Below, in pieces: positions 26,378-34,007 of a stretch of DNA of 64,000 nt (positions are counted from its first letter, which is position 1; the number at the start of each line of letters is the position of its first letter). Under the pieces are notes generated by a model. The model worked only from the letters and a program-made list of their open reading frames with translations, did no database searches and was not told where the DNA came from. Made by a program: the position numbers and the translations under genes. The stretch covers positions 3,224,001 through 3,288,000 of the forward strand of contig NZ_CP081964.1 in the NCBI RefSeq assembly GCF_019844075.1, written 5' to 3'. The DNA is from Curtobacterium sp. TC1 (lineage in GTDB: Bacteria; Actinomycetota; Actinomycetes; Actinomycetales; Microbacteriaceae).

Positions 26378-27147
26378 CGGAGGCCCTCCAGCGTCTGTGC
26401 CCGGCGGAACTCGCCGACGAGCCGGGCGAACGCGACGGGGTGCCGCTCCTGCAGGTGGTGCGGCCCCGGGAGTTCGACGAACGACCCTCGCTGCGCGCGC
26501 GTCGCCACGCCGACCGCCCAGTCGCGGCGCACGATCGGGTCGTCGCTGCCCCGGACGACGAGGACGGGTCCGTGCACGTCGGCGATCGTCTCCTCCAGCC
26601 GGTACCGGAGCATCGGGCGCAGTTCGCGGACGTACTGCCGGACGCTCCGCAGGTAGTCGGTGACGAGCACCCCGTTCATCCGGAGTCCTTCGCCGGACCC
26701 GTCACGGAACAGGTCGGACGCCACCAACGGCAGGGACCGCCGCTCCACCGGGATCACCGGGCTGACCAGGACGACGGAGCCGACGGCCCCGGGGTGCTGC
26801 CGGGCTGCTTCGGTCACGACCTGCGCGCCCATCGACTGTCCGACGAGCACGAGGTCGTCCGCTCCCCGCGCACGGACGGCCCGGACCACCAGGTCGCCGA
26901 GCTCGGCCATCGACAGCGTGCGGCCGGCAGCGGGGAGCCCGCCGAAGCCGGGCAGGTCGACGCTGACCGTGCGGTGGGTCGCAGCGAGTGCTCGCTGTGA
27001 CCGGGCGAACGACCGGTGCGACATCCCGATGCCGTGGACGAGCACGACCGTGGGGTCGAGGTCGCTCCGCACCCGGCCTGCGGGCGCCGCGGTGTGGAGG
27101 CGCACCGGCAGGCCGTCGATCCGGATCGTCTCCACCTTGGCGCGCAC
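26374..27147 (-). CDS. Alpha/beta hydrolase
   Basis: A 257-residue alpha/beta hydrolase of the general AB_hydrolase_1 type. The oxyanion segment VVLVHGIGMSHRSF, the nucleophile elbow LVGQSMGAQVV (G-Q-S-M-G), the acid in VVRGSDDPIV and the histidine in LPGPHHLQERHP are all visible. It leads a two-gene operon with the hydrolase at 25646. The GTG at 27147 is six bases after TAGCCT on the minus strand, consistent with a leaderless start. It may act on esters, lactones or epoxides; nothing decides between these. Confidence 0.85.
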   Translation of the reverse strand: MRAKVETIRIDGLPVRLHTAAPAGRVRSDLDPTVVLVHGIGMSHRSFARSQRALAATHRTVSVDLPGFGGLPAAGRTLSMAELGDLVVRAVRARGADDLVLVGQSMGAQVVTEAARQHPGAVGSVVLVSPVIPVERRSLPLVASDLFRDGSGEGLRMNGVLVTDYLRSVRQYVRELRPMLRYRLEETIADVHGPVLVVRGSDDPIVRRDWAVGVATRAQRGSFVELPGPHHLQERHPVAFARLVGEFRRAQTLEGLR

Positions 27148-27153
27148 GATCCG

Positions 27154-27159
27154 AGGCTA
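27154..27159 (-). promoter_or_regulatory. -10 element of the hydrolase pair
   Basis: TAGCCT on the minus strand, six bases before the GTG at 27147. Confidence 0.5.
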
Positions 27160-27230
27160 CGCGGCGGTTCGCAGCACCGGATCAGCGTCGTCATCGGCCA
27201 CCCACAGACACGGGGTGTGCACTGCCTCCC

Positions 27231-27761
27231 ATGAGCGACACCACTCCCCTGAACGGCCACGAGCCGGGCGACGCCGCCCGCACGCCCTCGGCAGCGGCAC
27301 CGGCCGGCTGGGGTTCAGCCCCGACGCCGACCTCGACCGCCACCCTCGACGCGCCAGCACCCGCACCCGCACCGAACCAGTACGCCCAGCAGCCCTACCG
27401 CTCCGACGCCGGATCGTGGAACGCCGGCGAACCGAACGGCACCACCCCGTGGTACGGCGCCTCGGCCCCGACGAGCCGGAAGAGCGCACCGAAGCCGCCG
27501 TGGTTCTGGCCCGTCCTGGCTGCGATCGTCGGACTCGCAGCACTGCTCGTCGGCGGTGGCATCGGCTTCGCCATCGGGCATGCGATCGGTGGGAACCAGT
27601 CCCAGTCGACCACGCAGGTCCCCGGCACGAACGGCGGGACGAATCAGTTCCCGGGCAACGGCACCGGGCAGCTCCCCGGGTACGGATCCGGCAGCGGCAC
27701 GGACGGCAGCAGCAGCGACAGCGGCACCGGCACCGGCACCGGCAGCGGCACCGGCAGCTGA
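27231..27761 (+). CDS. Single-pass membrane protein with Pro/Ala- and Gly/Ser/Thr-rich ends
   Basis: A 176-residue protein I cannot name. Residues 1-90 are rich in proline, alanine and threonine; one hydrophobic helix spans about 91-118 (FWPVLAAIVGLAALLVGGG). The outside tail is low complexity, built on Asn-Gly, Ser-Gly and Thr-Gly pairs and coded by a CACCGG-type hexanucleotide repeat (27725-27758). The layout recalls actinobacterial anchored accessory proteins with cytoplasmic N-terminus. No ribosome binding site stands out before the ATG at 27231. Confidence 0.55.
   Translation: MSDTTPLNGHEPGDAARTPSAAAPAGWGSAPTPTSTATLDAPAPAPAPNQYAQQPYRSDAGSWNAGEPNGTTPWYGASAPTSRKSAPKPPWFWPVLAAIVGLAALLVGGGIGFAIGHAIGGNQSQSTTQVPGTNGGTNQFPGNGTGQLPGYGSGSGTDGSSSDSGTGTGTGSGTGS
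27725..27758 (+). repeat. CACCGG hexanucleotide microsatellite
   Basis: Five to six units (two with CAGCGG or CAGC) in the 3' end of the membrane-protein gene, coding for the Gly-Thr tail. Slippage would change tail length without changing the frame. Confidence 0.7.
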
Positions 27762-27768
27762 TCCGCAG

Positions 27769-27774
27769 TACGCT
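27769..27774 (+). promoter_or_regulatory. -10 element of the dihydrofolate-reductase-like gene
   Basis: TACGCT, six bases before the ATG at 27781. Confidence 0.5.
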
Positions 27775-27780
27775 CCGGCC

Positions 27781-28329
27781 ATGCGCAAGGTGACAGCAGG
27801 GCTGTTCACGTCGGTCGACGGCGTCGTGCAGGACCCGTACGAGTTCCAGTACGACAGCTTCGACGACGAGCTCGGGGCCGGGATGGGCGCGTTCATGGCC
27901 CGCACCGACACCATCCTGCTCGGCAGGAACAGCTACCTCGAGTGGTCCGAGTGGTGGCCGGCGCACCCGGACGACGGCTTCGGGCAGTGGATCAACCCGA
28001 TCGAGAAGTACGTGGCCTCCACGACGCTGGGCGACGACCTGACGTGGCAGAACACCACGCGGATCCGGGGCGACCTCGACACGTTCGTCCGCGAGCTGCA
28101 GGAGCGCGACGGCGCCGACATCGCGGTGTGCGGCAGCGTGAGCGCCGTCCGGCACCTGCTGTTCGCCGGGCTCCTGGACGAGCTCCAGCTGATGGTGCAC
28201 CCGGCGATCGCCGGCGCCGGTCGGAAGCTCTTCGAGCCGACGGACCCGGCCACGCGCCTGCGGCTGGTCGACAGCACCGTGACGAGCAAGGGGAACGTCG
28301 TGAGCACCTACGCACGGCTCGACGCCTGA
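27781..28329 (+). CDS. Dihydrofolate reductase family (RibD C-terminal-like) protein
   Basis: A 182-residue protein of the RibD_C/dihydrofolate-reductase-like fold. The start VTAGLFTSVDGVVQDP, the central DTILLGRNSYLEW, the ADIAVCGSVSAVRHLL and LDELQLMVHPAIAGAGRKLF near the end are all typical. Members reduce folate-like or ribitylaminopyrimidine substrates with NADPH, but the members of this branch (YwjB/YyaP type) have no proven role. The ATG at 27781 is six bases after TACGCT and twenty after the preceding stop. Confidence 0.85.
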   Translation: MRKVTAGLFTSVDGVVQDPYEFQYDSFDDELGAGMGAFMARTDTILLGRNSYLEWSEWWPAHPDDGFGQWINPIEKYVASTTLGDDLTWQNTTRIRGDLDTFVRELQERDGADIAVCGSVSAVRHLLFAGLLDELQLMVHPAIAGAGRKLFEPTDPATRLRLVDSTVTSKGNVVSTYARLDA

Positions 28330-28333
28330 CGGA

Positions 28334-28357
28334 GCCGACCCGTGCCTCCCGGTCGGC
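28334..28357. terminator. Short hairpin after the RibD_C-like gene
   Basis: GCCGACC (28334-28340) and GGTCGGC (28351-28357) form a 7-bp stem. The loop carries the complement of the dispersed 13-mer CGGGAGGCACGGG (28339-28351). Confidence 0.45.
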
Positions 28358-28385
28358 AGTGGACGGGAGCGGTCCACAGCGCGCG

Positions 28386-28391
28386 TACCCT
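28386..28391 (+). promoter_or_regulatory. -10 element of ndh
   Basis: TACCCT, five bases before the GTG at 28397. Confidence 0.4.
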
Positions 28392-28396
28392 CGTGG

Positions 28397-29731
28397 GTGA
28401 CCACCTCACGAACCGAAGAAAGCCGGATCAGCATGCCCCAGGACACCCGCCCGCACGTCGTCATCGTCGGCGGTGGATTCGCCGGTGTCGCTGCCATGCG
28501 CGAGCTGGCGGACGCCCCGGTCCGGGTGACGCTCGTCGACCGGCACGTCTACAACATGTTCCAGCCCCTCATGTACCAGGTGGCGACGGGCGGGCTGAAC
28601 GCGGGCGACGTGACCTACTTCCTGCGCAGTCTGCGTGCGAAGCAGGACAACGCCGAGTTCCGGCACGGCCTGCTCACCGGCATCCGGACCGACGAGCGCG
28701 TCGCCGAGATGTCCGACGGTGAGCACCTGCACTACGACTACCTCGTGCTGGCGAACGGTGTGAACACGAGCTACTTCGGCACCCCGGGCGCCTACGAGTA
28801 CGCGTACTCGATGTACTCCCGTTCGCAGGCTCTGCGGATCCGCGACGAGCTGTTCACCCGGCTGGAAGAGGCTGCGGCGAACCAGGGTCCCGACGAGATC
28901 AAGATCGTCATCGTCGGCGGCGGCGCGACCGGCGTCGAGATGGCCGGAGCGCTCGCGGAACTCCGCGACCAGGCCCTCGAGGGCGCCTACCCCGAGCTCG
29001 ACAAGGGCGCCATCACGATCACCCTCGTACACCGGAGCGGCGAGCTGCTCAAGCCCTTCGCGCCGCGCCTGCGCCGGTACGCAGCCAAGGTCCTGCGGAA
29101 GCGCGGTGTCGTGCTCCGGCTGAACACCGGCGTCTCCGAGGTCAAGACCGACGGCGTGATGACGGCCGACGGCGAGTTCATCCCTGCCTCGCAGGTCATC
29201 TGGGCAACCGGCGTCGCCGCCCACAAGGAGGTCTCCGGCTGGGGCCTGCCGCAGACGAGCGGCGGACGCATCCAGGTGGGCGACGACCTGCGCGTCAACG
29301 GCGTCGAGCGGATCTTCTCGGCCGGCGACATCGCGGCGCAGTCCGAGGCCCTCGCCCAGCTGGCGCAGCCGGCACTGCAGGGTGGACGGCACGTCGCGAA
29401 GCAGATCAAGCGCCTGCTCGAGGGCAAGCCCACCGAGCACTTCAAGTACTTCGACAAGGGCACGATGGCGACGATCGGCACGAACGCCGCAGTGGCCCAG
29501 CTGCGCGGCGGGATCACCATGGTCGGGCCGATCGCCTGGGCCGCATGGGTCGTCGTGCACATCGCGTCGCTGCTCGGCAACGGCAACCGGCTCTCGACCT
29601 TGTCGCACTTCTTCGTCCGCTACCTGTGGTTCATGCGGAAGCGTGCCATCCCGATCGTCGGTGACGTCCGCCCCGTGCGCCCGAACGGCGACCGCGAGCC
29701 CGACCCGTGGCAGATGCAGAAGGCGGAGTAG
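28397..29731 (+). CDS. ndh: Type II NADH dehydrogenase-like FAD/NAD(P) oxidoreductase
   Basis: A 444-residue flavoprotein of the NDH-2 type. It moves electrons from NADH to quinone without pumping protons and sits on the inner face of the membrane. The FAD motif is VVIVGGGFAGVAAM near residue 22, the NAD motif IVIVGGGATGVEMAGAL near 170, and the second FAD motif IFSAGDIAAQ near 310. The C-terminal hydrophobic stretch IAWAAWVVVHIASLLG is the membrane-associating helix. The GTG at 28397 fits the promoter spacing; an in-frame ATG at 28433 is a shorter alternative. It stands alone. Confidence 0.88.
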   Translation: MTTSRTEESRISMPQDTRPHVVIVGGGFAGVAAMRELADAPVRVTLVDRHVYNMFQPLMYQVATGGLNAGDVTYFLRSLRAKQDNAEFRHGLLTGIRTDERVAEMSDGEHLHYDYLVLANGVNTSYFGTPGAYEYAYSMYSRSQALRIRDELFTRLEEAAANQGPDEIKIVIVGGGATGVEMAGALAELRDQALEGAYPELDKGAITITLVHRSGELLKPFAPRLRRYAAKVLRKRGVVLRLNTGVSEVKTDGVMTADGEFIPASQVIWATGVAAHKEVSGWGLPQTSGGRIQVGDDLRVNGVERIFSAGDIAAQSEALAQLAQPALQGGRHVAKQIKRLLEGKPTEHFKYFDKGTMATIGTNAAVAQLRGGITMVGPIAWAAWVVVHIASLLGNGNRLSTLSHFFVRYLWFMRKRAIPIVGDVRPVRPNGDREPDPWQMQKAE

Positions 29732-29736
29732 CCGGC

Positions 29737-29796
29737 GCCGACCCGGAACGACATGGTCGACGTCGTGCGACGTCGACCATGTCGTTCCGGGTCGGC
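29737..29796. terminator. 28-bp perfect palindrome with 4-base loop
   Basis: The arm 29737-29764 is repeated exactly in inverted form at 29769-29796 around the loop GTGC. It begins five bases after the ndh stop and ends 13 bases before the converging reductase stop, so it is well placed as a two-way terminator. The GACCCGGAACGAC part matches the repeat at 10132-10185. No U-tract follows on either side. Confidence 0.75.
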
Positions 29797-29809
29797 GAGA
29801 ACCAGCCGC

Positions 29810-30715
29810 CTACGCGACCCGCACGCCGGAGTAGGCGCCGGCGGCGATGTCCTCGAGCAGCCCGGGGCCGGTCGGCTCCCACCCGAGGAGCTCGCGGGTG
29901 GCGTCGGACGTGGCGGACATCTCCATGCCGAAGAACCGCCCGATGAACCCGAAGTGCGCGTCCGCGTCGGCCGGGTCGATCGAGGTCACCGGCAGCGCGA
30001 GGACCTCGCCGATGGCCTCGGCGATGGCGCGGGTCGGGATCGCGGTCTCGGCGACGGCGTGCAGCCGCGTGCCGGCGGGGGCCTGCTCCAGACCGAGGCG
30101 GACGAGCCGGGCGGCGTCGGTGACGTGCACGGCGGCCCAGCTGTTCGTGCCCTCGCCGATGTAGCCGGAGACGCCGCGCTGCCGGGCTGCGCCGACGATC
30201 GCGGCGATGAAGCCGTGGTCACCGGTGCCGTGGGTGGTGGGGGCGAACCGGGCCGCGATCGTGCGCACGCCCTGGTCGACGAAGTCGAAGCCGCGGTTCT
30301 CGCTGCCGCCGCGCATGCTGTCCGGACCGACGAAGGGGTTGGCGTCGGTCTCGTTCGAGGGGCGGCCCTGTGCGAGCCCGGCGACGCCCGACGCGAGGAC
30401 GAACGGGCGGTCGGTGCCGACGAGCGCTGCGCCGATGGTCTCGACGGCGGCCCGCTCACTGGCGTTCGTGGCGGCAGGGTTCGCCCAGTCGTGCTTGTTG
30501 GCGAGGTGCAGCACACCCTCGGCCTCGGAAGCGCCCTGGCGGATGACGTCGAGGTCGTCGAGGTCACCGCGCAGGACGGTGACGCCCTTCGCCTCGAGCG
30601 CTGCGGCCGAGGCGTCGGACCGGGCGAGGCCGGTGACGGTGTGTCCGGCGGCGAGCAGGTCGTCGACGGTGTGGGAGCCGATCCAGCCGGAGGCCCCGGT
30701 GACGAACACGTGCAT
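29810..30715 (-). CDS. NAD(P)-dependent oxidoreductase (extended SDR type)
   Basis: A 301-residue extended short-chain dehydrogenase. The dinucleotide motif VFVTGASGWIGSHTV is at residues 3-17. GVTVLRGDLDDLDVIR follows, and the C-terminal part resembles NmrA-like or dihydroflavonol-reductase-like proteins (the usual YxxxK catalytic pair is not obvious). The ATG at 30715 has a GAAAGGA ribosome binding site six bases upstream; an in-frame GTG or ATG upstream at 30754 would place it inside the operator. It is divergent from the TetR gene at 30825 and probably repressed by it; the substrate is unknown. Confidence 0.85.
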   Translation of the reverse strand: MHVFVTGASGWIGSHTVDDLLAAGHTVTGLARSDASAAALEAKGVTVLRGDLDDLDVIRQGASEAEGVLHLANKHDWANPAATNASERAAVETIGAALVGTDRPFVLASGVAGLAQGRPSNETDANPFVGPDSMRGGSENRGFDFVDQGVRTIAARFAPTTHGTGDHGFIAAIVGAARQRGVSGYIGEGTNSWAAVHVTDAARLVRLGLEQAPAGTRLHAVAETAIPTRAIAEAIGEVLALPVTSIDPADADAHFGFIGRFFGMEMSATSDATRELLGWEPTGPGLLEDIAAGAYSGVRVA

Positions 30716-30742
30716 GAGTGGTCCTTTCGCAGGTGTCCACGG

Positions 30743-30769
30743 CGGTGATGTCATGAACTGACATCACCG
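30743..30769. promoter_or_regulatory. TetR-type operator (perfect 11-bp arms)
   Basis: CGGTGATGTCA (30743-30753) and TGACATCACCG (30759-30769) flank a 5-base centre. It sits between the reductase and the tetR gene. Confidence 0.75.
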
Positions 30770-30776
30770 TAGCACT

Positions 30777-30797
30777 CGATGTCAGCCGCTGTCATCG
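30777..30797. promoter_or_regulatory. Second TetR-type operator (imperfect)
   Basis: CGATGTCA and TGTCATCG flank GCCGC, with one mismatch. It shares the ATGTCA half-site with the first operator and lies 16 bases upstream of the tetR -10 element. Confidence 0.55.
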
Positions 30798-30812
30798 AAT
30801 CGTCCTGATCAG

Positions 30813-30818
30813 TAGACT
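30813..30818 (+). promoter_or_regulatory. -10 element of the tetR-like gene at 30825
   Basis: TAGACT, six bases before the ATG. Confidence 0.5.
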
Positions 30819-30824
30819 CTCCGC

Positions 30825-31397
30825 ATGGCTCGATGGCAACCCGGAACGCGTGAACGACTGCAGGCGGTCGCGCTGCAGCTCTTCGCGTCCGAGGGCTACG
30901 ACGGCACAACGGTCGCGCGGATCGCCGCCGAGGCCCAGGTCACCGAACGCACCTTCTTCCGGCACTTCGCCGACAAGCGCGAGGTCCTGTTCGCCGGACA
31001 GGACGACTTCCTCGCGATGTTCGTCGACCCGATCACGGCTGCCCCGGCCGACGCGGCGCCCTTCGACCTGGTCGGCCGCGCCCTCGACGCCGCCGCGGGG
31101 TTCTTCCCCGAGGACCGCCGGTCGTGGTCACGGGCCCGTCAGACGATCATCGACGCGAACGCTGCCCTCGGCGAACGGGAGCTCGGCAAGCTCGCCACCC
31201 TGAAGGCACGCCTGGGCGAGGTCATGCGCGAGCGCGGCGTCCCCGAACCGGCGGCGACCATGGCCGCCGAGACCGCCGTGACGGTGTTCCACCTCTCCTT
31301 CGCACAGTGGATCGCCCCGGGTGAGGAGCGCCCGTTCGCGGCGATCGTGCACGAACGGCTCGACGCCCTGGCGACGCTGGTGCACCCCGGTCGTTGA
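30825..31397 (+). CDS. TetR-family transcriptional regulator
   Basis: A 190-residue TetR regulator. The DNA-binding domain runs from residue 8 to about 53 with LQAVALQLFASEGYDGTTVARIA, and the recognition part EAQVTERTFFRHFADKREVLF. The C-terminal domain is short and has no recognisable ligand motif. It is divergent from the NAD(P)-dependent reductase, with two operators between them, so it is likely the local repressor. The ATG at 30825 is six bases after TAGACT. Confidence 0.9.
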   Translation: MARWQPGTRERLQAVALQLFASEGYDGTTVARIAAEAQVTERTFFRHFADKREVLFAGQDDFLAMFVDPITAAPADAAPFDLVGRALDAAAGFFPEDRRSWSRARQTIIDANAALGERELGKLATLKARLGEVMRERGVPEPAATMAAETAVTVFHLSFAQWIAPGEERPFAAIVHERLDALATLVHPGR

Positions 31398-31486
31398 GTC
31401 GGCTCTTACCTGCCGCGCGCATCATGTGACGATCCGGTCACGACGCGTCCCGCTGTCGTGGCCTCCCGATCGCGCAGGAGGTGCCC

Positions 31487-32704
31487 GTGACGACCAGCAC
31501 GCTCTCGCCCGAGCAGGTCCGCACGACGACCACACGGGGCCACGCGCGGACGGCGACGAGCCAGACCGACGGCGAGCGGACGGGCCGGACTCCCCCGCCA
31601 CCGCCACCGCTCACCCAACGCGCACCCGCCCTCGACGGCCTGCGGACCATCGCGATCCTCGCCGTGATCCTGTACCACCTGCACGTCCCGCAGTTCGAGG
31701 GCGGCTTCATCGGCGTGACGGTGTTCTTCGTGCTGTCCGGCTTCCTGATCACCACGCTGCTGCTCGGAGAACGTCGGCGCACCGGTCGTGTCCGGCTGGG
31801 GTCGTTCTGGCTCAAGCGCCTGCTCCGGCTCTACCCCGCGCTGCTCGTGTTCGTCTCGGTGGGCCTGCTGCTGTGGAACTGGGTCGGTGACTACAAGGGC
31901 GCGTCGTTCTCGGCCGGCGAGGCCGGGGTCATCGCCCTGACCTACACCGGCAACCTCTTCCGCGCGTTCTGGGACACCACGCAGGGCGTGTTCGCACACA
32001 CGTGGAGCCTGTCCATGGAGGAGCAGTTCTACCTGGTCTGGCCACCCGTGCTCGTGCTGGTCGGGGCGCTGCGGACCCGACGGCACTGGCTCCTGGCCGG
32101 GCTCGGGGTCGTGGTGGTCGGGGCGTCGGCGGCGTCGTGGGCGAGCTACCAGACCCCGAGCGGCGGTGCCACCCCGGACGTGTACTTCTCGCCGGTGCTC
32201 GGCGTCGTGCCACTCGCGATCGGGTGCGCGCTCGCGCTGCTGCTCGACGACGAACGGGCACGGGTCCGGGCAGCCGGGATCGCCGGACACGTCGCGACCT
32301 GGCTCGGCCTCGGTCTCCTGGTGGGTGTGCTGCTCCGGATCGACGACGACTGGACGCAGCACGCCTGGACCTTCGGTGTCGTCCTGCCGGTCACCGGATT
32401 GATCTCGGCGGTGCTCATCGGTGGGCTGGTGTCGGTGCGCTCGCCCGTCGCCACCGCGCTGAGCTGGACCCCGGTGGCGTGGTTCGGACGAAGGGTGTCG
32501 TACTCGGCCTACCTGTGGCACCCGCTCGTCATCGCGCTGTTCGGCACGTTCGCGATCGGAGCGTGGGGCACGGTCGGGCTGATCGGCGTCGTGCTGCTCG
32601 TGTCGATCGGTGCCGCCTCCGCGGTCGAGGTCCCGGTCGAGCGTCTCCGGCACCGGCTGCGCTCGAGCAGTGCAGCTGGACGCGGCTCGGCCGTCCGACC
32701 GTAG
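31487..32704 (+). CDS. Membrane acyltransferase 3 family protein (OafA-like)
   Basis: A 405-residue polytopic acyltransferase of the Acyl_transf_3 family. It moves acetyl or other short acyl groups onto cell-envelope sugars or lipids. The family start RAPALDGLRTIAILAVILYHL contains the catalytic-region histidine, followed by FFVLSGFLITTLLL; about ten hydrophobic segments are present, and SYSAYLWHPLVIALFG lies near the end. The GTG at 31487 is chosen because an AGGAGG sits 5 bases upstream; a GTG two codons earlier (31481) is possible. Its stop codon TAG is reused as part of the -10 of the next gene. Confidence 0.87.
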   Translation: MTTSTLSPEQVRTTTTRGHARTATSQTDGERTGRTPPPPPPLTQRAPALDGLRTIAILAVILYHLHVPQFEGGFIGVTVFFVLSGFLITTLLLGERRRTGRVRLGSFWLKRLLRLYPALLVFVSVGLLLWNWVGDYKGASFSAGEAGVIALTYTGNLFRAFWDTTQGVFAHTWSLSMEEQFYLVWPPVLVLVGALRTRRHWLLAGLGVVVVGASAASWASYQTPSGGATPDVYFSPVLGVVPLAIGCALALLLDDERARVRAAGIAGHVATWLGLGLLVGVLLRIDDDWTQHAWTFGVVLPVTGLISAVLIGGLVSVRSPVATALSWTPVAWFGRRVSYSAYLWHPLVIALFGTFAIGAWGTVGLIGVVLLVSIGAASAVEVPVERLRHRLRSSSAAGRGSAVRP

Positions 32705-32707
32705 GCT
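32702..32707 (+). promoter_or_regulatory. -10 element of the FAD monooxygenase gene
   Basis: TAGGCT overlaps the stop codon of the acyltransferase gene and lies seven bases before the GTG at 32715. Confidence 0.55.
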
Positions 32708-32714
32708 CGGGCCC

Positions 32715-33896
32715 GTGACCACGGAGCGCACCGACGTCCTCGTCGTCGGCGGCGGTCCCGTCGGCCTCTTCCTCGCCGCGCTGCTGGCTGCGCGCGGTGC
32801 CACCGTGCAGGTGTGGGAGCGTCGCCCCGGCCCGCCCGAGGGATCCCGCGCCATCGGCATCCACGCGCCGTCCCTGGACGCCTTCGCCGAGGTCGGGCTC
32901 GACGCCCCGGTGCTCGCCGAGGCCACCCTCGTGCGCACCGGCGTCGCCCGGAGCCGTGGGCGGACGCTCGGCACGCTGACGTTCGACCGCGCCTCGGACA
33001 CCCACCCGTACGTCGCGACGCTCGACCAGCACCGCACCGAGTCCCTGCTGCGGGACCGGCTCGCCGAACTGGACCCGACCGCGCTGCGCACCGGGACGAC
33101 GGTGACGGGCCTGACCCGCCACCGCGACCACGTCGACGCGGTCGGCAGCGGCCCGGACGGCACAGCGGTCGCCGTGCGCGCGGCCTTCGTGGTCGGGGCC
33201 GACGGCGCGAGGAGCGTCGTCCGTGACCTGCTCGGCATCGGCACCACCGGACGCGACTACCCGGACCGCTACGTGATGGGCGACTTCGCCGACCCCGAGG
33301 ACGCCGACGCGCGGACCGCCGCCCTGGTGGACGTCGGACCCGGTGGCGTCGTCGAGTCCTTCCCCCTGCCGCACGGGCGACGCCGGTACGTCGCACTCGT
33401 CCCGGACTCGCTCGCGTTCGCCCCGAGCGGCATCGCGCCCGACCCGGCGACGGCCGCACGACTGGCCGCGATCGTCACGGCACGCACCGGCGTCACGCCG
33501 GATCCGTCCACCTGCACGATGCTCAGCGGGTTCCGGGTCCGGCGTCGCGCCGCCGACCGCGTCGGGGTCGGCCGGGTGGTGCTCGTCGGCGACGCCGCCC
33601 ACGAGATCAGCCCGATCGGCGGGCAGGGCATGAACCTCGGCTGGCTCGACGCGGCCGAACTCGCGCCGTTGCTCGCCGGCGCCGTCCGGACCGGCGTGGC
33701 CGGACCGTGGCCGGGGTACGCCGCCCGCCGGCAGGCAGCCGCCCGCCGCGCGGCTCGACAGGCCGAGGCGAACATGGGGCTCGGTCGTCCGCTCGGCACC
33801 GTCGCCACCATCGGACGGGAGGCGCTGCTCCGGGCCGTCCTGTCGCTGCCGACCGCGCACGGCCTGGCCCGGCTCTACGCCATGCGCTGGGCCTGA
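32715..33896 (+). CDS. FAD-dependent aromatic monooxygenase
   Basis: A 393-residue class A flavin monooxygenase. It would use FAD, NAD(P)H and oxygen to hydroxylate an aromatic or polyene substrate. The FAD-binding motif VLVVGGGPVGLFLAALLA is at residues 8-25, the second conserved FAD/NADPH motif is FVVGADGARSVVRDLLGI (DG), and the third is VVLVGDAAHEISPIGGQGMNLG. The length is typical of one-domain members without the thioredoxin-like tail. The GTG at 32715 is seven bases after TAGGCT. The converging UbiA-type gene suggests a quinone-like or terpenoid context, but this is speculation. Confidence 0.87.
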   Translation: MTTERTDVLVVGGGPVGLFLAALLAARGATVQVWERRPGPPEGSRAIGIHAPSLDAFAEVGLDAPVLAEATLVRTGVARSRGRTLGTLTFDRASDTHPYVATLDQHRTESLLRDRLAELDPTALRTGTTVTGLTRHRDHVDAVGSGPDGTAVAVRAAFVVGADGARSVVRDLLGIGTTGRDYPDRYVMGDFADPEDADARTAALVDVGPGGVVESFPLPHGRRRYVALVPDSLAFAPSGIAPDPATAARLAAIVTARTGVTPDPSTCTMLSGFRVRRRAADRVGVGRVVLVGDAAHEISPIGGQGMNLGWLDAAELAPLLAGAVRTGVAGPWPGYAARRQAAARRAARQAEANMGLGRPLGTVATIGREALLRAVLSLPTAHGLARLYAMRWA

Positions 33897-33915
33897 CGGC
33901 TCGCGTCGGCGCCGG

Positions 33916-33927
33916 GCACCGCGGTGC
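33916..33927. repeat. Short palindrome before the tandem repeat
   Basis: GCACCGCGGTGC is a perfect 12-bp palindrome between two converging genes. Confidence 0.5.
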
Positions 33928-33975
33928 GAGCCGCGCGGAAGCGCGTCAGGTGAGGCGCGCGGAAGCGCGTCAGGC
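33928..33975. repeat. 24-bp tandem repeat
   Basis: Two copies of a 24-base unit (33928-33951, 33952-33975), identical at 22 positions, followed by a degenerate third start at 33976. The region lies between two converging genes and holds no reading frame. Confidence 0.75.
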
Positions 33976-34007
33976 GAGCCGCGCGGTGCGTCCCGGGCAG
34001 GAGTGCG

